A stretch of 64,000 nt of DNA from Euryodendron excelsum (Eukaryota > Streptophyta > Magnoliopsida > Ericales > Pentaphylacaceae), in NCBI GenBank assembly GCA_033060915.1, contig CM065383.1, positions 12,996,001-13,060,000 of the forward strand. Reading direction: 5' to 3'. Positions 54,412 through 64,000 of the stretch are shown here, one piece after another (the stretch's first letter is position 1; every line of letters begins with the position of its first letter). The position numbers were made by a program, and so were the translations under genes. The notes beneath the pieces were generated by a model. The model worked only from the letters and a program-made list of their open reading frames with translations, was not told the DNA's origin and searched no databases.

Positions 54412-55368
54412 GGAGGAGCTTGAGAACCCATCAAGCTATCACGCCAAAGTAGCTCAATCCTAAGAGTGAAATGAGAAAAAGGATCCACCTGATAGAAATT
54501 TGATGGCCAATGGGTTGGGCTAGAAGCCCCAACAAAAATAATGCAGTTAAAGTGGACTCCTGGGCCCCAAAAAAAAGCTAACTAGAATTCACTGTTTATT
54601 GCTCATTTTCCTGTTATGCATTTTAGTACCACCTTCAACCGGGGCTCTTCGTGACCTGGAAAAGGGAATTGTACGACCCGACAAATTTGATTTACAAATG
54701 GCTCCTAACATTATTTATATTTTAAAATTAATGCATAATAGCCGTTTAAAAGTGTGGAGAAGAGGTTTCAAAATTTGGGGCACGAAGCTTCAATGGATAA
54801 AATAAAATGATTGGAGACATCAACTTTTGGAATTTTGGTCTTTTTTTCTACCTTTTAGAATAGTAGTAAATATATAAATATTGAATGGGTAAGAGTAATT
54901 TAATTTAGTATAAGAAAGATGCTTAGGATTGTGTGGTTTATTTTTTTGAATATTAGGTTTTTTTCTAGTAAATAAACTGATCCAAATAAAATTACACTAG
55001 CTAGTACAAAAGGTCTAAGCTGAAAGCAAATCCAAAGGACTAGTTAGTTTGGATCAACTTATTTATTAGATTATTTAATTATTTTTTAATTAAAATTTTA
55101 TTTTTTAAACTTATTTCTGACTATAAAAAGAACTACGCAAAAAGTCACGAACTACTCAATTAATTCAGCTGGTAAGTTGATCAACGAGAAATTGCCAAAA
55201 AAGCAACGGATTGTGGTAGTAAAGGTTTTTTTTAGGCTGCATGAGCAAAACAAAAGTGTCAAAAGTTCATATTATGTTCAAAATAAGCTCTCTTTTATGG
55301 GTCTATCTAATATGCTTAGGGCACATGTTAGGCATGTATTATCTAAAAAAATATAATATGAACTCACA

Positions 55369-57345
55369 TCTATACTATGTATTATAGCAATAGGTTGTTA
55401 TAGGTAATTGATTTTCAAAGTCTTGATTCTTTTTTTTCAAATTTTTGAATTTAGAAAATAAATAAATACATATGTTGTGAACCCATTGGTCATTTAACTA
55501 AAATGGTAATGTTATTTTAACTTGACATATTTTCAATATAGTAACTTTGAACATTCAAGATAATATTCAAATTTTATATAAATGTGTTATTGTTAATTCT
55601 TTAAAACTAATATGGTAACTAAATCCAATAGTTTTTTTTAAATTCCTAAAATATAGCCCCTTCCCAAAATGTTTTAGGTTCATTACAACTTAGTCTTTAG
55701 CTGAATCTACAATTAGATATTATAGCAATAGGTTAGCAAATCTTTGAGGCTGAAAATTCTAATCCAATTTTCTCACTTTTTTGAATTGGTAATATGCACA
55801 AAAAAAAAAAAAAAACATGTCTTGATACTACTGGTTGTTTTAATGGTATTCTTTTTACTTTAAATTTTATTCTATTTTTTCACTTAGTTTGTATGGTAAG
55901 TTTTTCAAATTTTCTTCAATTTTGCTCCTTATGTAGAATCTTTAACAAAAATAAAAAATGATTTATAAATTTTGATGAGAAGAAATACATAACAAAATTT
56001 TGGCAAAGCCTAATGAAATTTAAATAATTGTATTTATTTGCTTAGCAATAAATGAATGACTGGTACATTCTTTTTAAGTTTTAAGTATGAAATTGAATTA
56101 AAAGTGTTTGAATTGTCCAGCTTTAGTAGCCAAATTGAATCCAAGGCAAATTTTTTAATTGTGCTAATATTATTAGTATGAATATTTTCTTAATCTCTTT
56201 ATTCATATTTTTAGTAAGTTTATATTATTTTATTTTTAAAAAACAAATAATGAAAAATAATTTTTAAAATTTTAAAAGTATATCATAGACAACAAATAAA
56301 TAATAAGTAATTCAAGTATTTTCATTTAACTATTTAAATATAAATGTTTCTAGAAAGCTTGATAGTGCTTTAGTACAACCATTGTGATAACAAATTTTTA
56401 TTATATAAATGCACATGTTTTGGTTAAGTTAGAGTAGGGGTAGACATTGGGCGGGAAGAGCTAAGCTCGGGCCGGGCATACACTAAAAACAAATCTCATC
56501 AGGCCTAAAACTAAATCTCAAACCTACCTAAAATAAAATCTATAATTTCCAAGTAAGCCTATTTAACCTATAAATATTTTTTTTTTCAAAAAAATAATAT
56601 TAAATAATATAAAATCTATTTAAAAATAATGTTAAATAATATTAAAATATAAAAATATATTATTTTATATATATTTCGAGCCGAGACAAGCTTTAAAAAC
56701 AATTTTCAAGCTTGCCTATTAAACTAATCGGGCCTAAAAAAGAATCTCAAGCCCTATAAATGATGGGTGGGCTATCAGGCTCATGACTACTCCTAGGTTA
56801 GGGAGATGGTTACCCCTATTAGTTCAATTAAACCTACAAGTATCCTTAATCTTATAATATGTGATTTGAGTTAAGCGTAATCTAAGCATGCATACCAATC
56901 GTGAAAATAGTTTGCTAGCCCAATTTAAATAATAAAACTAAATTGAAGATCATATTCCACTACATAACTATATTAAATATTTAATAATAAATTATATCTT
57001 TCTAACTTAAATTTCAAATCCTTTCCTCTAAATTTGTTATTTTTAGTGATAATATTTAATGCACTTAACACGTAATTCACTTACAATAAGTAGACTCGTG
57101 CAAATAAAAAGGTTATAAATCAATATAGCTTCTTAACAAAATCTTAAGTTTATATCGTAGTCTAAGGATTTTTATTACAATTAATTGATAGCATTTAATT
57201 TTATAATATGAATATATAAAATTTAATACGATTCATATTAGTAGTGTAACGTTTAAGAATAAAAAATAATTCTTTATTATTACAAAATTTTCTCATTTTT
57301 TAAATTTATTCTTTACATCCGTGCTTAGCACAGGTTCACTGTTAG
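55369..57345 (+). mobile_element. Helitron-like element, ~2.0 kb
   Basis: The left end reads A|TCTATACTATGTATTATAGC, a typical plant Helitron start. The right end has the hairpin CCGTGC-TTA-GCACAGG followed by TTCACTGTTAG|T, close to the canonical stem-loop plus CTRR with the C changed. There are no inverted ends and no target duplication, as expected for rolling-circle insertion between A and T. No Rep/helicase frame is present, so it is non-autonomous. A second start-like sequence (TCTACAATTAGATATTATAG, near 55705) hints at a nested or duplicated end. The comparison with 4440-4500 defines the insertion, though about 65 bp of the target seems to be lost. Confidence 0.7.
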
Positions 57346-57516
57346 TTAACATGATAACATTTGTCCTCTTTTATTGACACTTATTTCAGAAGACCATACA
57401 TATAAAATATTAATGCAATATTAGAATTTTAATGGTTCATTACATGACTGAAACCTTCCAACAACGAGTAACAAAATTCTTTGACATTTGAAATATCTTG
57501 AATTTATGTTGCTATC

Positions 57517-58643
57517 TGTTGGATAAATAGTTGGATAAATAATTTCTGTTTAATCACTACGTGTATAATTAGTGATCACAACCAATAAGATAACACGAAT
57601 TATCTAATTATCAACTAGAAGCAATTTTAACTAGAAGACAATTAGAATCTGAATAAGAACAAACTAAATCGTAACGACTTACCCGGTTGTCGTTCACAAA
57701 AATAGAAAATGTAGAAATCGAAAGATAGATCGAGTCGAGTGTTTCACACTCTCTCCTTAAAGACAGATTCACCCCCCACAGTTGGTGCTCACGGGATGAT
57801 GGGCGTCTGACTCCCAGGATAAAACGATCTCAGCAGTCTTTAGGCAGCACTTCAATAAAAACTGCTCGGCGGCTTCACCAGATGATCTGAACTCTCTCAG
57901 GAAGAAAATACGGGAGGAAGAAGGAATTCGTTGTATGCAACAATCGGAATTTTTCTAATGTTATGAATGCTAGAATGCTGCTCTATTTATAGAGCCCAGG
58001 TGCCTGTTCGAAACACTGGTTCGAACAGGTACCAGCAGCCACACAGTCCCTTAACGGAGGGACACACCTGTTCGGTCAACGGTTACACCTGTTCGGTCAA
58101 CGGTCACATCTGTTCGGTCAAACCGTCAGAAATTAATTAATTCATTAATATAAAATTAATTAATAAAATAATTAATTAAGTTAATTCCGACCCTAGCCCA
58201 AAAAGGAAAGACTTGAACCGAACCCACAACCCACGCCCACGTCCCGTCCTGAACCGGACCTGACGGGCGGCAGCGCGCGCGCGTGGAGTATTGGGTCAAC
58301 CCATGGGTTTCATAGGTCCTCCCCCTTTCACAAAAGTGGAGTGCCCCTTGGGGTCCAAACCTTACTCCAAACTTGGGTTATATATGGACAACTTATTTCC
58401 CATGAGAAATCAATGTGGGATAACCCACTTTCAACTACATAACCCATATTCAAGGGGGTGACTTTGGAAGCCAATAACTCATTCAATCCTACACGGATTT
58501 GAGCAAGTAAATAGTCTAGATTCATCTCCTCTCGGAGGTGAATCCAACGCACCAATGACCCGACACAAAGGATGCATGGGTCCCACATTTATATTGGCTC
58601 AAAGATCAACAAAATAATGGGTTTACACCCATTTATTCTAACA
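57517..58643. mobile_element. Solo LTR, same family as 13214-14653
   Basis: 1127 bp starting TGTTGGATAAATAG and ending TTTATTCTAACA, flanked by perfect CTATC duplications (57512-57516 and 58644-58648). It contains GAGTGTTTCACA, TTAAAGACAGATTC, three CCTGTTCGGTCAACGGT-type repeats (58065-58125) and the GGAGTATTGGGTCAA box. It has no internal region. The orientation of the parent element cannot be told from the LTR alone. Confidence 0.93.
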
Positions 58644-59054
58644 CTATCTTCATCAAGCGAATAGATTTTATATCTCTATTGCATATTTTAATAATTTTTA
58701 AATTTTTTTTTATCAACTTTTCTAAATATTATGTATTATTCCTACATATTTTTTGAATTTCTAAAATCATTTAAAATAATTATAGCATATCGACTCACAA
58801 TTTTCTATTCAAATTTTTTTTAATTCTTTTCGAACTGTTACCGATACTTTTCCCAATTACTCCAGAATCACGAATTATTGAGTCATACAGCGAGTGAGGT
58901 CCACATTTTTTGTACCGTATAACTCTATTCATGCATGTTTGTTAATATCTATCTTAAAAAGTTAAAAGTACCAAACAACATTTACCTTTTAAACAAGGCT
59001 AATGGAACAGCGACAAAAGATAAAAGATTCATAGTGGCTTTCGTTTGAGGGTGG

Positions 59055-59925
59055 CCAAAACAAAGAAGTAGAGAGCCAAGTGAGTTGTGATGTAATTTTA
59101 ATTGCCATGAAGGTTTGAGAGAGTAATATTGTGAACTATTAACCACTAGCTATTTCGGATCTTATAGCCGTTCAACCATCTAATTTGGTAATTACCAAAA
59201 ATCCATCAAGTTTGGTAAAACATTAAATGCAACATCTCAAAATTTGCAAAACATTAATTACGATATCTCAAATTAATAATGGATTGAAATTTTTATAATA
59301 GATTTGGATTCTCTCTATTCTAGAAAATGATATTTTTTCAAAAAATTTGTATACAGAATCTGTCGAGAATGTATGACTATGATATTTTTATAATTAAGAA
59401 CTATTAGGATATGTGTTTTATTGTAAAATGAATTGCAGTCATTCAACCACATCATTTTGATTATATTTAAATTTTTTTAGTTGTATAATATTACTGTTTC
59501 ATTAATTAGAGAGTATAATGGGATGAGATGACTAAGCTAGAGATATTAATTTTTGTTGATACATTTAAAAAAATATATATTTTTATCATCAAAATGAAGT
59601 ATTTTTCGCACACAACTGATTTAGTCTCACCTCTGGATTAAGATTAATCATGCTAGCATTATTCTCTAACCACAACATCATTTTCTTCAGCGCGGGAGAC
59701 TCTGTACCATAGGCCCAAAAAAATTACTAATAGTTAATCCTTTTCCTAAAGCCATAACCAAGTTCCGTAACAAGCAGGAAATATAGAATTGTTGACCCAC
59801 TGTAGAAACATCACAAAAAGAAACTCAACATTTTAACGATGGGACAATTTACCATAGATTGTAACTGAAAATCGGCTAGCCCAAAATTTTGTCAGATAAT
59901 AAATCTTATTAGATGTTGGGGTTGA
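59055..59925 (-). repeat. Cys-peptide block, copy 2 (tandem with copy 3)
   Basis: Copies 2 and 3 are tandem with a shift of about 1.37 kb (59055-59925 and 60415-61375). Besides the promoter block they share an outer part with ACATCACAAAAAGAAACTCAACA, absent from or unrecognised in copy 1. Confidence 0.8.
59060..59108 (-). pseudogene. Relic exon 1 of Cys-peptide gene, copy 2
   Basis: The ATG is at 59108-59106 with the conserved leader CTCTCTCAAACCTTC before it. After M-A-I-K a base is missing relative to copy 1, so the signal peptide frame is lost, and the similarity ends near 59060. No exon 2 follows on the minus strand, where the segmental duplication begins instead. Confidence 0.7.
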
Positions 59926-59936
59926 AATAATAGAGG

Positions 59937-60300
59937 AAGTAATTACACTTTTACTTTTTTAACTGACTTAATATCATTTGACTCCTTAAATTAAAAGACC
60001 TACACACTTTGCCCCCTTAAAGTCTAGATTGATATCCCAACATCCATTCGGTAAATAAAAATTTGTCACGTAACTTCCACGTGACCAAGAAATTATGTCC
60101 TTCTAACAAAATTACCATTGCATCAAATAAAAGAAAATTTTGGACAAAATTACTCTCAAAAGACAAGGAAAATTTATCTTTGCAATAAATAGATTTGACC
60201 GTTTGGGAAAATTTTGGAAACATTGTGGACAACATAAGTGCAAAAATTCAAATAGGCATGAGGTCATATTTGGAATATAAATCTTGTTGTTCAGTGAAAT
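59937..60300. mobile_element. MITE-like repeat family R, copy 3 (truncated)
   Basis: The left end GTAATTACACTTTTAC and about 350 bp match copies 48709-49259 and 50790-51298. It breaks off after TTTGGAATATAAATCTTGTTGTTC, where the truncated Cys-peptide intron begins. Confidence 0.75.
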
Positions 60301-60416
60301 ATAAGCAATATTGAGATTTCACCCAACTACAGCAAAATCTAACGGGGGAAGGGGTGGCTCGCATGGGCAAAAACAAAAGAAAAAAAAAAAAAGGAGAAAG
60401 TACTATTGCAATTTAC

Positions 60417-60486
60417 ATTCATGAAAAGCCAAGCAACACAAAACAAGAGAGAGCCAAGTGGCTGTGATGTGATTTTTAGTTGCCAT
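60417..60486 (-). pseudogene. Relic exon 1 of Cys-peptide gene, copy 3
   Basis: The ATG (60486) opens M-A-T-K-N-H-I-T, and the frame remains open through a signal-peptide-like core (T-W-L-S-L-V-L-C-C-L-A-F) to the donor at 60416 (GTAAAT, weaker than the GTAAGT of copy 1). It is 9 bp shorter than exon 1 of copy 1. TATAAAA is kept about 55 bp upstream. About 80 bp of intron remains before the sequence is replaced by repeat R near 60330. Exon 2 with the cysteines is gone, so this is a promoter-plus-signal-peptide remnant. Confidence 0.75.
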
Positions 60487-60725
60487 GAAGGTTTGAGAGG
60501 AGATTATTGTGGACCAGTAACCACTAGCTAGCTATTCGAGTTTTATAGTCATTCAACCATGGCAATTACCAAAACTTCATCCAATTTAGTAAAACATTAA
60601 ACACGATATCTCAAAATTTGGTAGACCATAAAAGCATCAAATTTGGTAAAGCATTAAATCCATCAATATCTCAAATTAATAATGGATTGGATTTTCATAA
60701 CGGATTTGGATCTTGTCTATTCAAT

Positions 60726-61053
60726 TAAAAAAATGCTATTATTTCAATAAATTTACGTAAAAAATCTCATCAGAATAATATGGCAATAACATTTGGTAAT
60801 TAACAGCTATTAGGATGTGTGTTTTGTTTTAAAATGAATGACTATTATTCAACCTTATTATCCTTGTGATAAATTTTATATAAAATTTTCCCTTGTATAG
60901 CAAACAAAAAAATTTATACAAAATTTATTACTAGCATGATGTGATTGAATAAGACAAAACACCTATTATAATGGTTCTTAATTACAATAGTGTCATTGCC
61001 ATATTATTCTGATGAAATTTTTTGTATAAATTTTTTAGAAAAATAGCATTTTC
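60726..61053. mobile_element. Foldback MITE-like element, ~328 bp
   Basis: The left arm AAAAATGCTATT...AAAATCTCATCAGAATAATATGGCAATAACA and the right arm TGTCATTGCCATATTATTCTGATGAAATTTTTT...AAATAGCATTTT are inverted copies of about 60 bp with further pairing inward (CTATTAGGATGTGTGTTTTG against CAAAACACCTATTATAATGG). The element can fold almost end to end. No gene. Confidence 0.85.
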
Positions 61054-61570
61054 CATTAGAGAGTATAATGGGATGAGATAACTCAGTTAGATAGAAATAT
61101 TAATGTTTATTGTTTGCTGATTCGTTAAAAAAAAACTATGTTTAATGCAAAATGAAGTAATTTTTACAGCCTCATCTCTAGATTAGATTAACCTCTAGCT
61201 TGTTAATATTTTTCATAAAGCCATAATCGGGTTCTTAAATAGGCAAGGAATACATAATTCTTTTTCCACAGTAAAAACATCACAAAAAGAACTCAACATA
61301 TTAACAGTTTGAGACAATTCAGATTATATATTGTAACTGAAGATTGGCCAACCCAAAACTCACGAGACAATAATTCATTTTAAAAGACTGTTCATGTAGT
61401 TAATTACTTCTGTTCATTTGGATAAATAATGACATGATGTGGTGGACTGTAATATGGGGTATTATAGCCATTCAACCATTTGAGTTTTGTAATTACCGAA
61501 AAAAAAAAACTATTTAAACTTGGTAAAGCATTATACAGAACATCTCAAAATTAGGATATCATTAATTATA

Positions 61571-62036
61571 GAAAAATACTACAATTACCAGTTTTGTTTA
61601 CCGAATTTTCTTTGTACAAGTGAGTAAATTCCACGTGTATTAAATATTATGAACCCCATCATCTAGTGTTATTCATAATGAAAATTCAGTAAAAATAACC
61701 CATGGTTCTAGCATTACTCTTAATTATAACACCTCAAAGAAATGATTGTTTGAATATTTGTAATAGATTAGTGTCCTCTCATTTCTATTAATTAGAGAAT
61801 TAACACGTCAACAAAATCAAAATAAAGAGATGATAGGAAGACATCAGCTATGACATTTTTTTTTATAAAAATGCAAGGCAATAAGGAAAAGGGAAGGAAT
61901 TGGCAGGGTTCAAACCCTGGGTCTAAAGTGCGTGAACCATTGTGGCAGACCTAATACTAAACTATGTCATCGTAAACCACCTAAATCTTTGATGTTATGT
62001 TTAAAAAATAAAATTTTATTCCAACATGAAGTAATT
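61571..62036. other. Intergenic, nothing recognised
   Basis: AT-rich, no gene. The phrase GGCAGGGTTCAAACCCTGGG near 61900 resembles a Pol III B box but lacks a partner A box and tRNA shape. Confidence 0.45.
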
Positions 62037-62041
62037 TTTGC

Positions 62042-62527
62042 TGTAAGCATAAAATTGATCATAAAACATGACCATGAATTATATGTGAATATAAGAACAT
62101 CAACATGATTAAAGATTCAAGAAGGATGCAAAACTTAAATGTTTGCTCCATGATTATTTGACCCAATAAAGGATCGGTTGTAATCTTGACGAACACAAGT
62201 TAGTGGCAAGTCTTCCTCTCTATACCCACTCTCTGTATGACGGAATTTTATGAAAAACCAGTCTGATAGCGGAATAGAGAGGACTTAGCCTCTATATATA
62301 TTAAAACCCTAGTCACATTCGGTCCCTCCATAAAGGACTCAATTGACTAACTAGGCCAACACTGAATACCGTCAAACCACATTAATTCAATAGATGCATA
62401 CTAGCCCATGCATGACAGATCACAACCTTATTGGGCTTACCACGTTTGTCTCATCCAGACCTAGGTCCAACCCGTGTTTATAAAAATAACCATAATTAAT
62501 GTTAGCTCAATTTAGAATAGTCTAACA
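62042..62527 (-). repeat. 3' LTR of copia element 2
   Basis: 486 bp, TG...CA on the minus strand, TATATATA near 62294. Very similar to the two LTRs of element 1. Confidence 0.95.
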
Positions 62528-63168
62528 TTCTCCCACTTGAGCAAACATTAATTGTAGTGTTGAACAAATTTAAAAAAAAAAAAAATTTAGAAAACGACTC
62601 TTGAGTTAGAACATAGAAATAACTTTATGTGGCCACAATTTTAAAAAATCAAGTAGGATGAGAAACAACACCTAAAACAATCCGGTCCAACAAGAATATC
62701 AATATTGAATCAAGGCAGTCATTACATTATTAGTCCATGCAAGACCACTCATGGTTACAAATACTAATAATCCTATAGACATGGATTAAATGTGGTAGTG
62801 TGGTGGGAAAAAACACTCCGTATGTGATTTCATAATAGTGCTAATCCTCAATCAGTCCTCAAATGCTCTTTAACTGTATGCTCAATCAATAAGCAAGAGA
62901 ATTCCTATGGTTTCCAATGAAACCAGCATGTCTTACATAACTATCTCGATATAACTTTATGGTGCAAACACAAGACATATCCCAAATTGCTTAAGTTACA
63001 CCAAACTTAAGACCATCAATAAAACTGAATCATGAATACATTTATTCATATGATATACAAGCATAAAAAATATATTCATGTATAAATGGCATCAAAGACA
63101 ATCACAAAATAACTAAAGGTGTCTTAGCACATAAAATCTGCCAAATAATGTAAAGAAAACAACTCCCA

Positions 63169-63999
63169 TTAACCAAGTACATCAAATGACCCACTTACAC
63201 CCATGTCAGAAACATGTCTACTAAAAGTAACAGGCCTGAGTCTTTTGGTTAAAGGGTCTGCCATCATTTTTTCTATATCAATGTGTTCAATGACGACGTC
63301 ACCTTTTCTTACTAAATCTCTAACAGACAAATACTTAATCTCAATATGCTTAGACCCACTAGAAATCTTATTATTCTTAGAAAATAATACGACTGCACTA
63401 TTATCATAAAAGATTTTTAGTGGTCTAGCAATGGAATCAATCACCTTAAGTTCTATAATGAAATTCCGCAGCCAAACAACTTGGGTTATAGCTCCAAAAC
63501 AAGTCACAAACTTAGCATGCATAATGGAAGAAGCTGTAAGAGTCTGTTTGACACTCTTCCATGAAATAGCTCCTCCAACTAGCATAAAAACATATCCTGA
63601 AGTAGACTTCATGTCTTCTACACATCCAGTAAAATCTGAATCTGAATAACCAATAACTTTAAGATTCTTCACTCTTTTGTATACAAGCATATAATCTTTT
63701 GTTCTCTGCAAATACCTTATGACTTTCTTTGCAGCCACCCAATGGTCTATGCCAGGATTAGAAAGATATCTACCAAGAACTCCCATAGCAAAAGCAATAT
63801 CCGGCCTAGTACACACTTGAGCATACATAAGACTCCCAACTGCACTAGCATAAGGAACGTTTTGCATAGCTTTTACTTCCAAATCATTCTTTGGACATTG
63901 ACTCTTACTGAATTTGTCATCTTTGGTAACAGGAACATCACCAGGTCTACAGTTTTGCATATTAAACCTCTCAAGTATAGGATTGATGTACCCTTTCTG
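63169..63999 (-). CDS. Copia element 2: RT end and RNase H (partial)
   Basis: The open frame runs to the window edge on the minus strand; the ATG at 63960 is internal. It starts with the RT C terminus (Q-K-G-Y-I-N), then V-P-Y-A-S-A-V-G-S-L-M-Y-A and the copia RNase H: Y-S-D-S-D-F-T-G with its Asp, then the S-S-I-M-H-A-K-F block, where a Lys stands in place of the catalytic Glu that element 1 keeps (M-H-A-E-F). The conserved end is K-Y-L-S-V-R-D-L-V and M-M-A-D-P-L-T-K. The TAA at 63169 marks the true C terminus of the polyprotein. The length and absence of stops suggest a younger copy than element 1, but RNase H is probably inactive. Confidence 0.88.
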   Translation of the reverse strand, partial: QKGYINPILERFNMQNCRPGDVPVTKDDKFSKSQCPKNDLEVKAMQNVPYASAVGSLMYAQVCTRPDIAFAMGVLGRYLSNPGIDHWVAAKKVIRYLQRTKDYMLVYKRVKNLKVIGYSDSDFTGCVEDMKSTSGYVFMLVGGAISWKSVKQTLTASSIMHAKFVTCFGAITQVVWLRNFIIELKVIDSIARPLKIFYDNSAVVLFSKNNKISSGSKHIEIKYLSVRDLVRKGDVVIEHIDIEKMMADPLTKRLRPVTFSRHVSDMGVSGSFDVLG

Positions 64000-64000
64000 A

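Larger units (their letters stand above)
54412..59055 (+). repeat. Segmental duplication, copy 2, with two insertions
   Basis: Collinear with 3491-5165 in three blocks: 54412-55368, 57346-57516 and 58644-59055. The gaps are exactly a Helitron-like element (55369-57345) and a solo LTR (57517-58643), both absent from copy 1. The duplicate is non-coding. Confidence 0.87.
60415..61375 (-). repeat. Cys-peptide block, copy 3
   Basis: Direct repeat of 59055-59925. It holds the foldback at 60726-61053, which in copies 1 and 2 is represented by a single arm only. A further partial copy of the promoter part lies at 61430-61570 (TATTATAGCCATTCAACC, AATTACCGAAAAA, GGTAAAGCATTA). Confidence 0.8.
62042..64000 (-). 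mobile_element. Second copia element, same family, cut by window edge
   Basis: It begins with the 3' LTR (62042-62527), then the polypurine tract and the 3' end of pol, collinear with element 1 from 17123 to about 19080. The 5-bp target duplication should be TTTGC (62037-62041); its partner is outside the window. Over the shared stretch the frame is still open here, unlike in element 1. Confidence 0.95.

Noticed and set aside
61890..61960. Possible tRNA or SINE (GGGTTCAAACCC, B-box-like)
   Set aside because: No A box at the right distance and no cloverleaf pairing, so not called.

Overview
The window looks like a repeat-rich stretch of nuclear DNA from an angiosperm, most likely a woody eudicot. 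It is AT-rich, it holds a plant subtilisin-like protease (cucumisin/SBT type), Ty1/copia and Tat-clade Ty3/gypsy LTR retrotransposons, hAT, CACTA-like and Helitron-like DNA elements, MITEs and long dinucleotide runs. I cannot name the species. Only one cellular gene looks intact: a two-exon gene for a secreted ten-cysteine peptide at 49433-49953 (minus). Nearly everything else that codes is broken.

1-17 kb: relics of a subtilase family. A head-to-head pair of subtilase fragments (826-1480) forms a palindrome, and its upstream DNA (1838-2300) is an inverted copy of DNA at 9890-10350 that precedes the main subtilase locus. That locus is a tandem duplication: copy A (11258-12104) is truncated and frameshifted, and copy B (12294-16021) is full length but has two frameshifts, two stops and a 1440-bp solo LTR (13214-14653) with a perfect 5-bp target duplication.

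17-35 kb: two adjacent LTR retrotransposons. A complete but degenerate Ty1/copia element lies on the minus strand (17123-24466; 485-bp LTRs, CTCAT target duplication, primer-binding site). About 100 bp further on is a degenerate Tat-clade Ty3/gypsy element on the plus strand (about 24571-35045). It carries a second RNase H, a 59-bp tandem array in which each unit contains a hairpin, and a four-exon antisense ORF.

35.9-42.2 kb: an old, largely non-coding hAT transposon with terminal inverted repeats and an imperfect 8-bp target duplication. It keeps only the transposase C-terminal dimerisation exon, and a gypsy-type solo LTR is nested in it.

42-54 kb: mostly non-coding DNA with a 697-bp foldback element, a 475-bp hAT-type MITE with perfect target duplication, MITE-like repeats, the cysteine-rich peptide gene, one CACTA terminus and a roughly 181-bp tandem array.

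54-64 kb: a second copy of the 3.5-5.2 kb segment, interrupted by a Helitron-like element (55369-57345) and a solo LTR (57517-58643). Degenerate copies of the cysteine-rich gene's promoter and first exon follow, then the start of a second copia element of the same family as the first (62042 to the window edge).

The catalytic-site changes noted in the retroelements (Asp to Asn, Glu to Lys) and many of their stop codons fit G-to-A / C-to-T decay of methylated, silenced DNA.
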